This document shows positions 16,503 through 26,246 of a stretch of 64,000 nucleotides of DNA, one piece after another. A program made the translations under genes and the position numbers. The notes under the pieces were generated by a model. That model ran no database searches. It saw only the letters and a list, made by a program, of their open reading frames with translations, and was not told where the DNA came from. Position 1 is the first letter of the stretch; each line of letters opens with the position of its first letter. Location: positions 62,001-126,000 of the forward strand of contig CANFTB010000004.1 of NCBI GenBank assembly GCA_947449735.1, read 5' to 3'. The stretch is from Chthoniobacteraceae bacterium. GTDB lineage: Bacteria; Verrucomicrobiota; Verrucomicrobiia; Chthoniobacterales; Chthoniobacteraceae.

Positions 16503-17963
16503 TCAGCGGTTAACGCTCGTGTTGTCCGCGACCTTCATCGCCTTCCGGCCCTTGAGCGGATCAGTCTTCACCGTTGGCTCAGGCAGACTGACTTTGTTTT
16601 CATAACTTTGTGGCGCGAGGATCACTTGTTCGCCCTCGTCCAGTCCGTCGGATACCACCACGGACTGGTCGTTGGCTGAGCCCACCTTCACCTCTCGTGC
16701 TGCGATCTCCCCCAGGTTTTCGACAATGCAGAAGAAGCGCTTGCTTCGCTCTAAGATCGCTTGCACAGGGATTTGAAGAGCATTGTCCAGTCGCTCAACC
16801 TCGATGGAAACTTGGGCGGTCATTCCTGAACGCGCTCCTACGGGGGCGGAATCAATGGTGACTTCCGCGCCGTATTCTTTGATTGTGCTGTAAGCGGTGA
16901 GCGCGGGCAGCGGGTATTCGCTGACCGAGCGGACCGTTCCGGTGAGAACGGTGTTCGGAAACGCATCCAGGCGGATGCGGCTTTTCATGCCGACCTTCAC
17001 CTTGTCGATCCGGGATTCGTTGATACGCGCAGTCACCTGCATGCGCTTCGGGTCTGGCAGGCGGATGATGATCTGCCGTTCCCGCACGAATTTCCCCTCT
17101 GCGATCAGGGGGTCGCCCGTCGCAAGATTTGCGTAGACAACCTGTCCGGAGGTGGGGGCATAGATCATGCACTTGGAGAGCTGATCCTCCAGATTCTTGA
17201 GGCGCTCTTCGTCCAGGTTATGGCTGTTTTCGCGCGACCGCATCCGAGCCTCAGCGGTCTCCACATTCGCCATGAGCCGGTTGACGTTTTTGATCTTGGT
17301 GTACCTGTGGAGCGTTTGCAGCTTTGTGGAGGCGTTGTCGTATTCCTTGCGTGCTTTTTCCACAGCGAAGCGGTCAGCCTCCAGCTGCACCTCTGTCACA
17401 TAGCCGCGTTCGACAAGCTTCAGGCTGTAGCGAAGATACTCCTCGGCCCTGCGCAGGTTTTCCTGAGCGACGAACTGTTCGCCTTCTGCCATGCCCTTCT
17501 CCTGTAGAAAGGTTCCGGATTCGTATTCTTCGAGTGCCAGTTTGGCGGCCTCGTAGTCCGCCTTGCCTTCGACTTCCAGTGCGCGGCTTGTGTTGCAGGC
17601 GATCTGCTGCTGCACGAGGTCCGCTTGTATACCTGAGTCGTCGATCTTGATTAGAAAATCCCCTTCTTGAACGTAACTTCCCTCCGGTACGATTTGAATG
17701 ATCTGCGAGCCGGTCAGGGACTTGGACTGCACCTGGCAGCGGATCTCAACGTTGCTCGAACTGCCGACTTCGCCCCTTTCCACGACCTCTTGCAAAAATG
17801 GACCGGCGGCAGCTGGTGCCGTGAGCGGAATGTTGGGAAGGTCCGCCGTTGAGTTTTTTGGAGTCTTTTTCCCGAAGAAGGGCAGGGCTGCCGCGCACAA
17901 AATAAGTCCTCCAATCATCAAGAGAGCTTTGCGACGGCCAAGGTAGGGGAGTGAGAGTTTCAT
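16503..17963 (-). CDS. macA: MacA/HlyD-type periplasmic adaptor (membrane fusion protein)
   Basis: The adaptor bridges the inner-membrane MacB-type transporter and the outer-membrane channel. The start is placed at MKLSLPYLG. Its ATG overlaps the TGA of the channel gene by 4 bp (ATGA), and the frame upstream of it would overlap that gene further. The 486-residue product has an N-terminal membrane helix (about residues 13-32), a barrel-sandwich half (QIVPEGSYVQEGDFLIKID), a long coiled-coil hairpin (about 135-270) and the returning lipoyl half (IYAPTSGQVVYANLATGDPL). Beta-barrel domains follow with ALTAYSTIKEYGAEVTI. The hairpin is long enough to reach a TolC-like partner. The cargo is unknown. 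Confidence 0.9.
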   Translation of the reverse strand: MKLSLPYLGRRKALLMIGGLILCAAALPFFGKKTPKNSTADLPNIPLTAPAAAGPFLQEVVERGEVGSSSNVEIRCQVQSKSLTGSQIIQIVPEGSYVQEGDFLIKIDDSGIQADLVQQQIACNTSRALEVEGKADYEAAKLALEEYESGTFLQEKGMAEGEQFVAQENLRRAEEYLRYSLKLVERGYVTEVQLEADRFAVEKARKEYDNASTKLQTLHRYTKIKNVNRLMANVETAEARMRSRENSHNLDEERLKNLEDQLSKCMIYAPTSGQVVYANLATGDPLIAEGKFVRERQIIIRLPDPKRMQVTARINESRIDKVKVGMKSRIRLDAFPNTVLTGTVRSVSEYPLPALTAYSTIKEYGAEVTIDSAPVGARSGMTAQVSIEVERLDNALQIPVQAILERSKRFFCIVENLGEIAAREVKVGSANDQSVVVSDGLDEGEQVILAPQSYENKVSLPEPTVKTDPLKGRKAMKVADNTSVNR

Positions 17964-20500
17964 CGGACGGCGGGGGGCGCCTGGCGGAAACTCAGGCGGA
18001 GGTTCGGGGTGGGAGAATCTGATTTCGAATGGCTCAGGGAATTCCACCGGCTCAGCCTAGCGCTCAAGCGCGCCGTGGTAACCGGACCCGGATCATTCCA
18101 CATGCCTTCCTCGTCGAGTTGCATGGTTCCGGACTCGAAATCCAGCACCAGGCGAAGCGTTTCGTATCCGACGCGCATGCTCAGGAAGTCGTTCTGCGCG
18201 TCTAGAAGGTCGCTGAGCGCTGTGACCAGGTCGCGGGCGGTCGTGGCGCCGATCTGGGCGATCACTCCCGGCCTTGGCGGCTCTTCCAGTCGGAGCCTCG
18301 CAAGGTCGACCTGTGAAATCGCCACCTGAACCGCGGCCCTCCGAAGCTCGAAATTGAGCTGGGAAAGGTCAATCAGCCTCAAGGTGTTGCGCAGGCTCTG
18401 GCTGACCTTGTCCTCGAAGAGCATGTAGTCGCGCCGCGCCTGCTGGTAGTCGATGAGGGCCTCCCTATAAGTGTTGCGTTCCGCGAGACGCGCAAGCGGG
18501 GTGTCAAAGCGCAGGCCCGCCTTGAGGTAGCCCGTGCGGCCGTCGAATTTCGCCGCGTTGTTGCTGAGCGTGCCGATTCCCCCTGCCGCTGTGAAATCGA
18601 GGACGCTTTGCAGGGCATTCGCATAGTATCCGATCTTTCTCCAGGAATCGACCAGTCGCGCCCGCGCGTTCATCCAGTCCAGCCGGTGTTCCCTCGCGAT
18701 ATCCAATGCCTCCTTCTCGGTGATTTTCACCGCGGGCAGGCTGGCGGTCTCAAGGCGGGTCGCGGTTTGATTCAAAGAGACCGCCAAAAGCAGTCCGGAA
18801 AAGTCGGCCGCAAGGTCCATGATTTCCGCGCGCCCCGCATCGTATTCCTGAAAGGCCTCCGTTTCAGGAAACTTTTGAATGCGTGTCAGCAGGCGCTGTA
18901 ACTCCTCGGCGTTTTGGTCCGTGCGCTTGGAATACGACTGGAGCCTTCCTTCCAAAGCCTCCGAGGAAAGAACGGATGGTTCGACTCCGAGTTCGGAAGC
19001 TGCCTCGCTTCGGGCAAGGTTCTCAAGGTGCAGTTTGCGCGCTGGGACCTCTTTTTTCAGGAGTTCCATGTCCCGGCGGGAGCGATCCAGCAGACTCCGT
19101 AGCGATCCATCAAGACTGGCCAGTTCAGACAGAACGAGAAACAGGTCCTTGGAGTCTTTGACCGTTGATTTGTCTCTGATCTTGTTCTGAATAGCGGTCA
19201 GACGGCGGTCGATGCTTGTGAAGCCCGGATCAGACACGCTGAACCGCACGAGTAAGGGGTCGGACACAACGACCGGAACGTCGGGAGGAAGGCCAAGGTC
19301 GACCTTGTACGTGTCGATGCGCGTTTTGAAGCCGGCTTTGGCCGAGAGGAGGCTGCTCTGGCTGTTGAACAGCGCCAGACGCGCCTGGTCCACTTGCAGT
19401 CGGCTGCCGAGGCGGCCCGCGTCAAACGCGGCGGAGAGCTGGTCCAAGCTCTGGCGCAGCCGGGCCACGTTCGATTCAAGATTTTCGATGCGCTTTGTCT
19501 CTTCCAGCAGACCCATGAATCCACCGGCGGCAGGTGCTCCCGTGCGACCGCTCGGGGTTCCCGCGATCACTCCAAGTCCCGAGGCTCCAACGATGCCATT
19601 ACGGCTCGGACCCTCCCCGGAGTTTCGTCCGGCGGCGATGCGAACAAAGTAGCCCATCTGGAACTGTTGCATCTGACGGATGTTGGCCAGCAACGTGCGT
19701 TCGCTTTGGGTGAGTGACTCAAGCGCGCGGTCCTTTCCCCCAAGACGCAGCAGCGGCTGCACGAGGCTCAGGTTGATCAGCGAACCCGCGGTGTCTGTGA
19801 CCGTCTGTCCTTTGAAGTCCCAGACGAACGAGTTTGCAAAGCTGGCCAGCAGGTCGCCGCCCGTCGACGTGATCCAACGCACGCTGCCGTCGGTGAGGAT
19901 ACTAGTCGTCTGCTGGGGCTGTGATGTTTTGGAGACGCCCGACTTGTATTTGGCGTCGGCTTGTTCCTTGCCAGCAACCCCCAGCGCAAACTTCGGCGAG
20001 TGCTGGTAGCGCTCAAAGGTGACGTCCAGCGCAGAGAGGTAGAGGTCCTCTTTCTCTTTCTGGAAATCGCGGGCGTTGTGCAGCGCGAGGCGGACCGCAC
20101 CCTTGAGATCCAGCTCGATCACACCCTGTGTGTTTTTTTTGAGAAAATTGCGCCACGCATTGGAGTCGACGGAGGCCGGTTCGCCCGGCTGGTTCCAGGA
20201 CGCCGCGCCGTTTCTACCGTCTACGCGCAGCATGAGCTGGTGCGAAGACGGGTCGTCCGGCGGCATGGGCGGATTTACGGGGTCAAAAACATCGAAGAGG
20301 CGGGAGTCCGGGTAGGGGGTGATGTTGGCGCCGTCCCTCAACGGAAACTCGCCCGGAAGCAGTTCCGTTTTGCCTGCTATCGCGGAGTAGGCGTCCTTGT
20401 CGGCGCGCTGGACATACAAACTGCGGGTACAGCCGAAGCCTGTGACAAACAGGCTTAGGACGCTCACGGGAGCGAGCACGTTTCTGGGGAAGCGCTTCAC
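17960..20500 (-). CDS. TolC-family outer-membrane efflux protein, unusually long
   Basis: This is the first gene of the efflux operon and the presumed exit channel. The 846-residue product has an N-terminal signal and Cys24 in GFGCTRS, but the bases before the Cys do not make a standard lipobox. TolC-type helical repeats are visible, such as GAVRLALHNARDF near residue 130, LRLGGKDRALESL, and in the second half EKEALDIAREHRLDWMNARARLVDSW. TolC proteins are usually 430-500 residues. The excess here is an N-terminal domain of about 120 residues plus an insert (about 400-560) rich in charged helices. ATGA overlap with the adaptor gene indicates translational coupling. Confidence 0.85.
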   Translation of the reverse strand: MKRFPRNVLAPVSVLSLFVTGFGCTRSLYVQRADKDAYSAIAGKTELLPGEFPLRDGANITPYPDSRLFDVFDPVNPPMPPDDPSSHQLMLRVDGRNGAASWNQPGEPASVDSNAWRNFLKKNTQGVIELDLKGAVRLALHNARDFQKEKEDLYLSALDVTFERYQHSPKFALGVAGKEQADAKYKSGVSKTSQPQQTTSILTDGSVRWITSTGGDLLASFANSFVWDFKGQTVTDTAGSLINLSLVQPLLRLGGKDRALESLTQSERTLLANIRQMQQFQMGYFVRIAAGRNSGEGPSRNGIVGASGLGVIAGTPSGRTGAPAAGGFMGLLEETKRIENLESNVARLRQSLDQLSAAFDAGRLGSRLQVDQARLALFNSQSSLLSAKAGFKTRIDTYKVDLGLPPDVPVVVSDPLLVRFSVSDPGFTSIDRRLTAIQNKIRDKSTVKDSKDLFLVLSELASLDGSLRSLLDRSRRDMELLKKEVPARKLHLENLARSEAASELGVEPSVLSSEALEGRLQSYSKRTDQNAEELQRLLTRIQKFPETEAFQEYDAGRAEIMDLAADFSGLLLAVSLNQTATRLETASLPAVKITEKEALDIAREHRLDWMNARARLVDSWRKIGYYANALQSVLDFTAAGGIGTLSNNAAKFDGRTGYLKAGLRFDTPLARLAERNTYREALIDYQQARRDYMLFEDKVSQSLRNTLRLIDLSQLNFELRRAAVQVAISQVDLARLRLEEPPRPGVIAQIGATTARDLVTALSDLLDAQNDFLSMRVGYETLRLVLDFESGTMQLDEEGMWNDPGPVTTARLSARLSRWNSLSHSKSDSPTPNLRLSFRQAPPAVR

Positions 20501-20532
20501 GCACGAGACTACCCCGGGTAGGTCGAATTATT

Positions 20533-20547
20533 AGCCTGATTCAGGCT
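20533..20547 (-). terminator. small stem-loop between secA and the efflux operon
   Basis: AGCCTG and CAGGCT form a perfect 6-bp stem with a 3-base loop in the 116-bp gap after secA. On the minus strand it is followed by AATAATT rather than a pure T-tract, so termination is possible but weakly supported. A GC-rich palindrome (GGCGGGTCCCGCC on the minus strand) lies just upstream. Confidence 0.3.
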
Positions 20548-20616
20548 TTTACTGAGCAATTCTGGCGGGACCCGCCCCGGCTGCACCCCGCTTGCAGGGG
20601 GCGACGGCGGCCAAAA

Positions 20617-23589
20617 TCACGCAGTTTTGCCGCAGCAGGACTTGAACTTCCTTCCGCTGCCGCACGGGCACGGGTCATTTCTCCCGACCTGCGCCGCCGG
20701 AGTGCTCCTCGGCTGGTTTGCAAAAATCGAATCCAGTGAGGGTTCGGGCGGTCCCGGACGGCTTGCAGGCTGGCGGGTCTCAATCACACCCCCGGATTCG
20801 TCCGGAGCCTGCAAAAACTGGGGCAGGCTTGCCATGAACTGTTCAAACGCCATCAGATTGGATGCCGAGCGGAAGAGGTTGTGCAGGATCTCGGCGTTGA
20901 TCCTCGTCATGAGGATCTCAAACATTTCGTACGCCTCGGATTTGAACTCAACCAGCGGGTCCTTCTGTCCGTAGGCTCTGAGATAGACGCCCTCTCTGAG
21001 CGCATCCATGCCGTACAGGTGTTCCTGCCAGAGGCGGTCGATGGCGTTGAGGAGGATGGCCCGTTCCGTGTGTTTCAATCCATCCGGGTCTTCGTGGGCG
21101 CACTTCAGGGCATAGGCCGACCTCACCTTTTCCGCAAGGAACTCGGCAACTTCCTCGGCCGAGCCGTGTTCAAACGGCCCGTCTTCGATTGTGAGGGCAA
21201 GCGGGCAGGTGACGTTGATCCAGTGCAGCAGCGCCTCGGTTTCGCGAGGCCCGTCCGGCGGCAGGAACTCCAGCGCCTTCGCCGGGAGCACCTCGTCGAT
21301 GACCTCCTCCAGCATCTGGCGCGGGTCGTCTGTGAGGATGGCATCGTTGCGCCAGCCGTAGATCACCTCGCGCTGCTTGTTCATAACGTCGTCGAATTCG
21401 AGTGAACGCTTGCGGCTCAAATAGTTGCGCTGCTCCACCCGTTTCTGGGCGGTTTCCACCGACTTGTTCAGCCAGGGATGCTCCAGCGATTCTCCCTCCT
21501 GGAGACCGAAGCGCTCCATCATCTTTGTCATGCGGTCGGCCGCGCCGAAGTTGCGCATGAGGTCGTCCTCGAAGGAGACGAAAAAGCGCGAAAGCCCGGG
21601 GTCTCCCTGGCGGGCGCAGCGTCCGCGCAACTGGCGGTCGATGCGGCGCGACTCGTGCCGCTCGGTCCCGATGACGTACAGCCCGCCCAGCTCCCGGACG
21701 CCTTCGCCGAGTTTGATGTCGGTACCGCGTCCGGCCATGTTGGTGGAGATGGTGACCGCGCCCTTGCGTCCGGCGCTTGCAACGATTTCCGCCTCCTGCT
21801 GGTGGTACTTGGCGTTGAGAACCGTGTGGGGAATTTTCTCACGCTTGAGCATGCGTGAGAGCACTTCGCTCTGCTCCACGCTGACCGTTCCCACAAGCAC
21901 CGGTTGGCCCTTGGTATTCGCGTCACGGATCTCGTTTACAACCGCGTTCAGCTTTTCCCTGCGCGTCTTGTAGATGAGATCGTTGAGATCCTTCCGGATG
22001 CAAGGCTTGTTGGTGGGGGCGACCGCGACGTCGAGCTTGTAGACATCGTGGAATTCGTTTGCTTCTGTCTCCGCCGTCCCGGTCATGCCGGCGAGTTTGC
22101 GGTACAGTCGGAAGTAGTTCTGGATGGTGATCGTCGCCAGGGTCTGGGTCTCGCGGTCGACCGTGACGCCTTCCTTGGCCTCCACGGCGCCGTGCAGTCC
22201 GTCGCTCCAGCGGCGGCCGGGCATTTTCCGGCCGGTAAATTCGTCCACGATGACTACTTTGCCCTCTTCAACGACGTAGTTTACGTCGCGCTCGTAGATG
22301 CAGTAGGCCCGCAGTAGCTGGGTGATGTTGTGGATCCGCTCGGACTGGTGGTCCATGTGAGCCTGACGGCGGGTTTTCTCCTCCGCACGCTCCGGCGCTG
22401 TAAGCGCCTGGTTCTGGTCGATTTCAGCGAACTGCGTGATGAGGTCCGGCAGCACGAAAGCGTCCGGATCTTCGGGGCTCATGAAATGCCGCCCCTGGTC
22501 CGTGAGGTCGGCTTCGTGGGCGCGTTCGTCGATGGTGAAGAACAGCTCCTCCTTGATCTCGAAGAGCTCCTCCTTGTGGGTGTCGGTGGCGAAGTGGAGC
22601 TCCGCCTTGTCGAGGGCCCGGCGTTTCTCCGTGTCTTCCATCGACCGCATGAGGCCCTTGTTGCGGGGTTGGCCGAGTTTGATCTTGAAGAGTGTTTTGC
22701 CGAACTCCTCCTGCTTGCCGTCCTTCCAGAGTTGTTCTGACTCGCTCGCAAGGCGGTTGCAAAGCATGGACTGCTTGCGCACAAGGTCGTCCACCATCGG
22801 CTTGTACTTGTCAAACTGGTGGGTGGAAACCGTCGCAGGTCCTGAAATGATCAGCGGGGTGCGCGCTTCATCGATGAGAATAGAATCCACCTCGTCCACG
22901 ATGGCAAACGCATGTCCGCGCTGGACCTGCTGCTCGTGAGTTGTGGCCATCCCGTTATCCCTGAGATAGTCGAACCCAAACTCAGAGTTCATCCCGTAGG
23001 AGATGTCGCAGTAGTACTGCTCTCTGCGGAAATCCGGCGACTGGTCATGCTGGATGATGCCGGTGGTCAGGCCTAGGAAGCCGTAGATCTGGCTCATCCA
23101 TTCCGCATCGCGGCGGGCCAGATAGTCATTGGTCGTCACCAGGTGGGCGCCGTTTCCTGCGAGGGCGTTCAAGAAGAGCGGAAGCGTCGCAACCAGCGTC
23201 TTGCCTTCGCCTGTGGCCATTTCAACGATCATTCCGCGGTGCAGACAGATTCCCCCGATCAGCTGCACGTCGAAGTGAACCATCGCCCAGGTGACTTCCT
23301 GGTCGCAGGCCACAAACGAGTGCTTGCGGTCCGTGAGGCGTCGCGCCGTGTTTTTAACTGCCGCAAAGGCCTCGGGAAGCAGGTCGTCCAGAAGGCGTTT
23401 CTGCTCGGCCGCGTCGGCGGCGGAACGGAGCTGTTCCCTCCAGCCGTTCACCTTGTCACGCAGCTCCGTATCACTGAGCTGCTGGAACTCGCGCTCCAGT
23501 TCATTGATGCGCTCCACCATGGGGCGCATGCTCTTGAGCATGCGGGTGTGCTTGGAGCCGATCACCTTCTTGAGAAGCCACTGGATCAT
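20617..23589 (-). CDS. secA: preprotein translocase ATPase SecA
   Basis: SecA drives secretory proteins through the SecYEG channel. The 990-residue product has Walker A MATGEGKT at 124-131, TNDYLARRDAEWM near 153 and the DEVDSILIDEARTPL helicase motif near 236. The second nucleotide-binding fold carries GRGTDIKLGEGV, and ATNMAGRGTD precedes RQLRGRCARQGDPG. The C-terminus ends in a Cys-rich zinc motif (CPCGSGRKFKSCCG), which binds SecB or ribosomes in other bacteria. It is longer than E. coli SecA (901) because of an insert of about 70-90 residues near residues 280-390. It lies 54 bp downstream of pyrE. Confidence 0.98.
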   Translation of the reverse strand: MIQWLLKKVIGSKHTRMLKSMRPMVERINELEREFQQLSDTELRDKVNGWREQLRSAADAAEQKRLLDDLLPEAFAAVKNTARRLTDRKHSFVACDQEVTWAMVHFDVQLIGGICLHRGMIVEMATGEGKTLVATLPLFLNALAGNGAHLVTTNDYLARRDAEWMSQIYGFLGLTTGIIQHDQSPDFRREQYYCDISYGMNSEFGFDYLRDNGMATTHEQQVQRGHAFAIVDEVDSILIDEARTPLIISGPATVSTHQFDKYKPMVDDLVRKQSMLCNRLASESEQLWKDGKQEEFGKTLFKIKLGQPRNKGLMRSMEDTEKRRALDKAELHFATDTHKEELFEIKEELFFTIDERAHEADLTDQGRHFMSPEDPDAFVLPDLITQFAEIDQNQALTAPERAEEKTRRQAHMDHQSERIHNITQLLRAYCIYERDVNYVVEEGKVVIVDEFTGRKMPGRRWSDGLHGAVEAKEGVTVDRETQTLATITIQNYFRLYRKLAGMTGTAETEANEFHDVYKLDVAVAPTNKPCIRKDLNDLIYKTRREKLNAVVNEIRDANTKGQPVLVGTVSVEQSEVLSRMLKREKIPHTVLNAKYHQQEAEIVASAGRKGAVTISTNMAGRGTDIKLGEGVRELGGLYVIGTERHESRRIDRQLRGRCARQGDPGLSRFFVSFEDDLMRNFGAADRMTKMMERFGLQEGESLEHPWLNKSVETAQKRVEQRNYLSRKRSLEFDDVMNKQREVIYGWRNDAILTDDPRQMLEEVIDEVLPAKALEFLPPDGPRETEALLHWINVTCPLALTIEDGPFEHGSAEEVAEFLAEKVRSAYALKCAHEDPDGLKHTERAILLNAIDRLWQEHLYGMDALREGVYLRAYGQKDPLVEFKSEAYEMFEILMTRINAEILHNLFRSASNLMAFEQFMASLPQFLQAPDESGGVIETRQPASRPGPPEPSLDSIFANQPRSTPAAQVGRNDPCPCGSGRKFKSCCGKTA

Positions 23590-23643
23590 GAGAAAAAGGG
23601 GCGCGTTGCGCGCCGGTAAATTGGGAGGTTTGGGGTGGAAGGC

Positions 23644-24207
23644 TTACTTGCTGCCGGGCTTTACAGCCTTGGTCGCCGCGAGATCCGGCGGGAGCTTGTC
23701 CGGTTCGAACGTTTCAACGTTCAGCTGGGCGAGACTCAAAAAGGGACAGCCAAAGTCGGGCGCGTTTCCGCTGCTCCGGTCGACAATACTCGCTACAGCC
23801 ACCGCCTCGGCGCCGTGCTCGCGCACAATGGCGAGGGTTTCAAGAACCCGTCCCCCCCGAGTGACCACGTCCTCGACCACCAAAAACTTGTCGCCCGGCC
23901 GGATCTCAAACCCGCGCCGAAGCACCAGGAGGTTGTTCTCCTTTTCCGCAAAAACATGGGGCAGTCCGAGGTGACGTGCCACTTCATGTCCCACAATCAG
24001 GCCTCCAAGAGCGGGTGAAATTACGCGTGTGGCACCTGCGCTCCGGGCTTTTTCGGCTAGTTGCCCGCAGACTTCAGCCGCAATCCTAGGATGCTGAAGC
24101 AAGAGCGCACACTGGAAGAACTGGCGGCTGTGGAGTCCCGAGCGGAGCAGAAAGTGTCCCTCAAGGAGGGCCCCCGATTCTTTAAAGAGTTGGATCACGT
24201 CAGACAT
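23644..24207 (-). CDS. pyrE: orotate phosphoribosyltransferase
   Basis: PyrE joins orotate to PRPP to give orotidine 5'-phosphate. The 187-residue product has the type I phosphoribosyltransferase PRPP loop FLVVEDVVTRGG (about residue 108), the family's GHFLLRSGLHSRQFFQ substrate segment (about 17-32) and SPALGGLIVGHEVA near 64. The length is at the short end for PyrE (about 190-210). It sits 18 bp downstream of ridA on the same strand and 54 bp before secA. pyrD at 28.4 kb and carB at the left edge belong to the same pathway but are separate units. Confidence 0.95.
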   Translation of the reverse strand: MSDVIQLFKESGALLEGHFLLRSGLHSRQFFQCALLLQHPRIAAEVCGQLAEKARSAGATRVISPALGGLIVGHEVARHLGLPHVFAEKENNLLVLRRGFEIRPGDKFLVVEDVVTRGGRVLETLAIVREHGAEAVAVASIVDRSSGNAPDFGCPFLSLAQLNVETFEPDKLPPDLAATKAVKPGSK

Positions 24208-24225
24208 GAGTCGATGGGCGTAGAG

Positions 24226-24603
24226 TTAGGAGACGGCGGTGACTTCAATTTCCACCCGGGCACCCCGGGGGAGGGCCGCCACTTGCACGGTTGAGCGCGC
24301 GGGATACGGTGACTGGAAGTATTTGGAGTACACGGCGTTCATTTCCCCGAAGTGGGCGAGGTCTGTCATGAAGACTGTCGCCTTCACCACATGGGAGTAG
24401 TCCATGCTGTTGGCGCGGAGCACTGCGCCGACATTCTCAAGCACGCGCGTCGTCTGTTCCGAGACGCCGCCCGCCACGATCTCGCCCGTGACGGGATCTA
24501 GAGGGATTTGCCCCGCGCAATAGAGGGTGTTGCCGGCGGCCACGGCCTGGGAGTAGGGGCCGACGGCTGCAGGGGCTTCGGTGGAAGCAATGACTTTGCG
24601 CAT
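24226..24603 (-). CDS. ridA: RidA family reactive intermediate (enamine/imine) deaminase
   Basis: RidA hydrolyses toxic enamine/imine intermediates made by PLP-dependent enzymes, releasing ammonia. The 125-residue product has the family marks APAAVGPYSQAV (residues 9-20), AGQIPLDPVTGEIV, and near the end the Arg in YPARSTVQVAALPRGARVEIE that holds the substrate carboxylate, followed by the conserved Glu. The length is typical of the trimeric family. It is the first gene of the ridA-pyrE (possibly secA) run and is divergent from argG across a 153- to 189-bp gap. Confidence 0.95.
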   Translation of the reverse strand: MRKVIASTEAPAAVGPYSQAVAAGNTLYCAGQIPLDPVTGEIVAGGVSEQTTRVLENVGAVLRANSMDYSHVVKATVFMTDLAHFGEMNAVYSKYFQSPYPARSTVQVAALPRGARVEIEVTAVS

Positions 24604-24792
24604 AAGAACCGATCAGGTTAGCAAGGCGGCGCGTAGTGTAAAGACTCGCGCGCAGCATCGACCGGCAATCCTTGGCAATCCCGGACGGAGGTCTTTTCAG
24701 GTTGGCTCACCCAGAAAGAGCGTTGCGTCTACGTAACATTTTCTGAAAGGGGTTGGATGCGGGCGAGGACTCTGGTTCCATCCGGCATCTTT

Positions 24793-26094
24793 ATGAAAAT
24801 TGTTCTAGCGTACTCGGGAGGGCTCGACACCTCAGTGCTTCTGGCCTGGTTGAAGGAAACCTATCAGGCGGAGATCATCGCGTTTTGCGCGGATGTGGGG
24901 CAGGAGGACGAGCTCCACGGCCTTGAGGAGAAAGCCGCAAAAACCGGCGCCTCAAAGATCTACATCGACGATCTGTGTGAGGAGTTTGCGAGCGACTTCA
25001 TCTTTCCGATGATCCAGGCGAACGCCATTTACGAGGGCCAGTACTTCCTCGGCACTTCCATCGCACGTCCGCTGATCGCCAAGAGGATGGTAGAAATTGC
25101 GAGGGCTGAGGGGGCCGATGCCGTGGCGCACGGTGCCACGGGGAAGGGCAATGACCAAGTGCGCTTCGAACTCACGGCGGCGGCGCTCGCTCCAGAACTA
25201 GAGGTGATCGCCCCCTGGCGCCAGGACCGCTTTCGCGAGCAGTTCCCAGGGCGCGCCGAAATGATCGCATACTGCGAAAAGCTAGGCATCCCGGTTCAGG
25301 CCACGGCGAAAAAGCCTTACTCGATGGACCGCAACCTTTTGCACATCTCCTTTGAGGCGGGCATTCTGGAGGACCCTTGGTACGACGCCTCCGCGCCGGC
25401 CGCCTCGGGGATGTATGTGCTTTCGGTTTCGCCCGAACAGGCGCCCGACCACGCGGAGTACGTGCACCTGAGCTTCGAGAAGGGGATCTGCACCGCAGTC
25501 GGGCACGAGGAGGTCGCGGAAATTCTCTCCCAGCTCGGCTATAGCGGTCCCCAGGCTCATGATGGGGAGGGGAATACGAAACTGTCCCCCTACTGGATCA
25601 TGAAGGTGCTGAACCGTCTCGGCGGCCGTAACGGGATCGGGCGCGTTGACATGGTCGAGAACCGGTTTGTCGGGATGAAGTCTCGTGGCGTTTATGAAAC
25701 GCCGGGCGGCGCCATTCTCCACTTCGGCCACCGTCAGATTGAGTCGCTCACCATGGACCGTGAAGTCATGCACCTGCGTGACGGGTTGATCCCAAAGTAC
25801 GCCGCGCTCGTTTACAACGGCTTCTGGTTCAGCCCGGAGCGCGACGCGCTGCAGGCCCTGGTTTCCGAAAGCCAGCGCAACGTCACCGGTTCCGTGCGAC
25901 TGAAGCTCTACAAGGGAAATGTCATCGCCGCGGGGCGCAAATCCCCGGTGAGCCTCTACAATCCGCACATCGCCACGATGGAAGCCGACCCGACGAAGGC
26001 TTACAACCAGAACGACGCCACGGGATTTATCGCCCTCAACGCACTGCGCTTGAAGGTAGCGTCCCGCGTTCACGCCGCGAACATCGCGCACTGA
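24793..26094 (+). CDS. argG: argininosuccinate synthase
   Basis: ArgG condenses citrulline and aspartate with ATP to argininosuccinate, the seventh step of arginine synthesis. The product starts [20 protein letters not shown] with the PP-loop ATP motif SGGLDTS, and has [14 protein letters not shown] near residue 117. EHAGILEDP is replaced by [11 protein letters not shown] near 197, as in many homologues. The start is set at the family position (433 residues). A longer form from ATG 24757 adds 12 residues and has a GAAAGGGG ribosome-like site 4 bp before it, while the chosen ATG has none; this start is therefore open. It is followed by two GC-rich stem-loops and a small convergent gene. Confidence 0.96.
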   Translation: MKIVLAYSGGLDTSVLLAWLKETYQAEIIAFCADVGQEDELHGLEEKAAKTGASKIYIDDLCEEFASDFIFPMIQANAIYEGQYFLGTSIARPLIAKRMVEIARAEGADAVAHGATGKGNDQVRFELTAAALAPELEVIAPWRQDRFREQFPGRAEMIAYCEKLGIPVQATAKKPYSMDRNLLHISFEAGILEDPWYDASAPAASGMYVLSVSPEQAPDHAEYVHLSFEKGICTAVGHEEVAEILSQLGYSGPQAHDGEGNTKLSPYWIMKVLNRLGGRNGIGRVDMVENRFVGMKSRGVYETPGGAILHFGHRQIESLTMDREVMHLRDGLIPKYAALVYNGFWFSPERDALQALVSESQRNVTGSVRLKLYKGNVIAAGRKSPVSLYNPHIATMEADPTKAYNQNDATGFIALNALRLKVASRVHAANIAH

Positions 26095-26127
26095 CGCCTG
26101 CTTCACATCGTGAATTCCGGGGTGGGC

Positions 26128-26160
26128 GCGCGCGGGACGTTGATCAACGACTCCGCGCGC
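26128..26160. terminator. GC-rich stem-loop in convergent gap after argG
   Basis: GCGCGCGG (26128-26135) pairs with CCGCGCGC (26153-26160) around a 17-base loop containing TTGATCAA. No T-tract follows. It lies between convergent argG and the coiled-coil gene and may act in both directions. Confidence 0.4.
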
Positions 26161-26186
26161 CGCCGCCCGGTGTTTCTCTGGCGCCA

Positions 26187-26206
26187 GACGCCTGTGAAGG
26201 GGCGTC
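26187..26206. terminator. second stem-loop in convergent gap after argG
   Basis: GACGCC and GGCGTC form a 6-bp stem with an 8-base loop. It sits in the same 150-bp convergent gap as the stem-loop at 26128, closer to the end of the coiled-coil gene. Confidence 0.35.
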
Positions 26207-26246
26207 GCCGGAGCGGGCTTTCCTGAAAAGGAGGAGTTTTCTCTTT

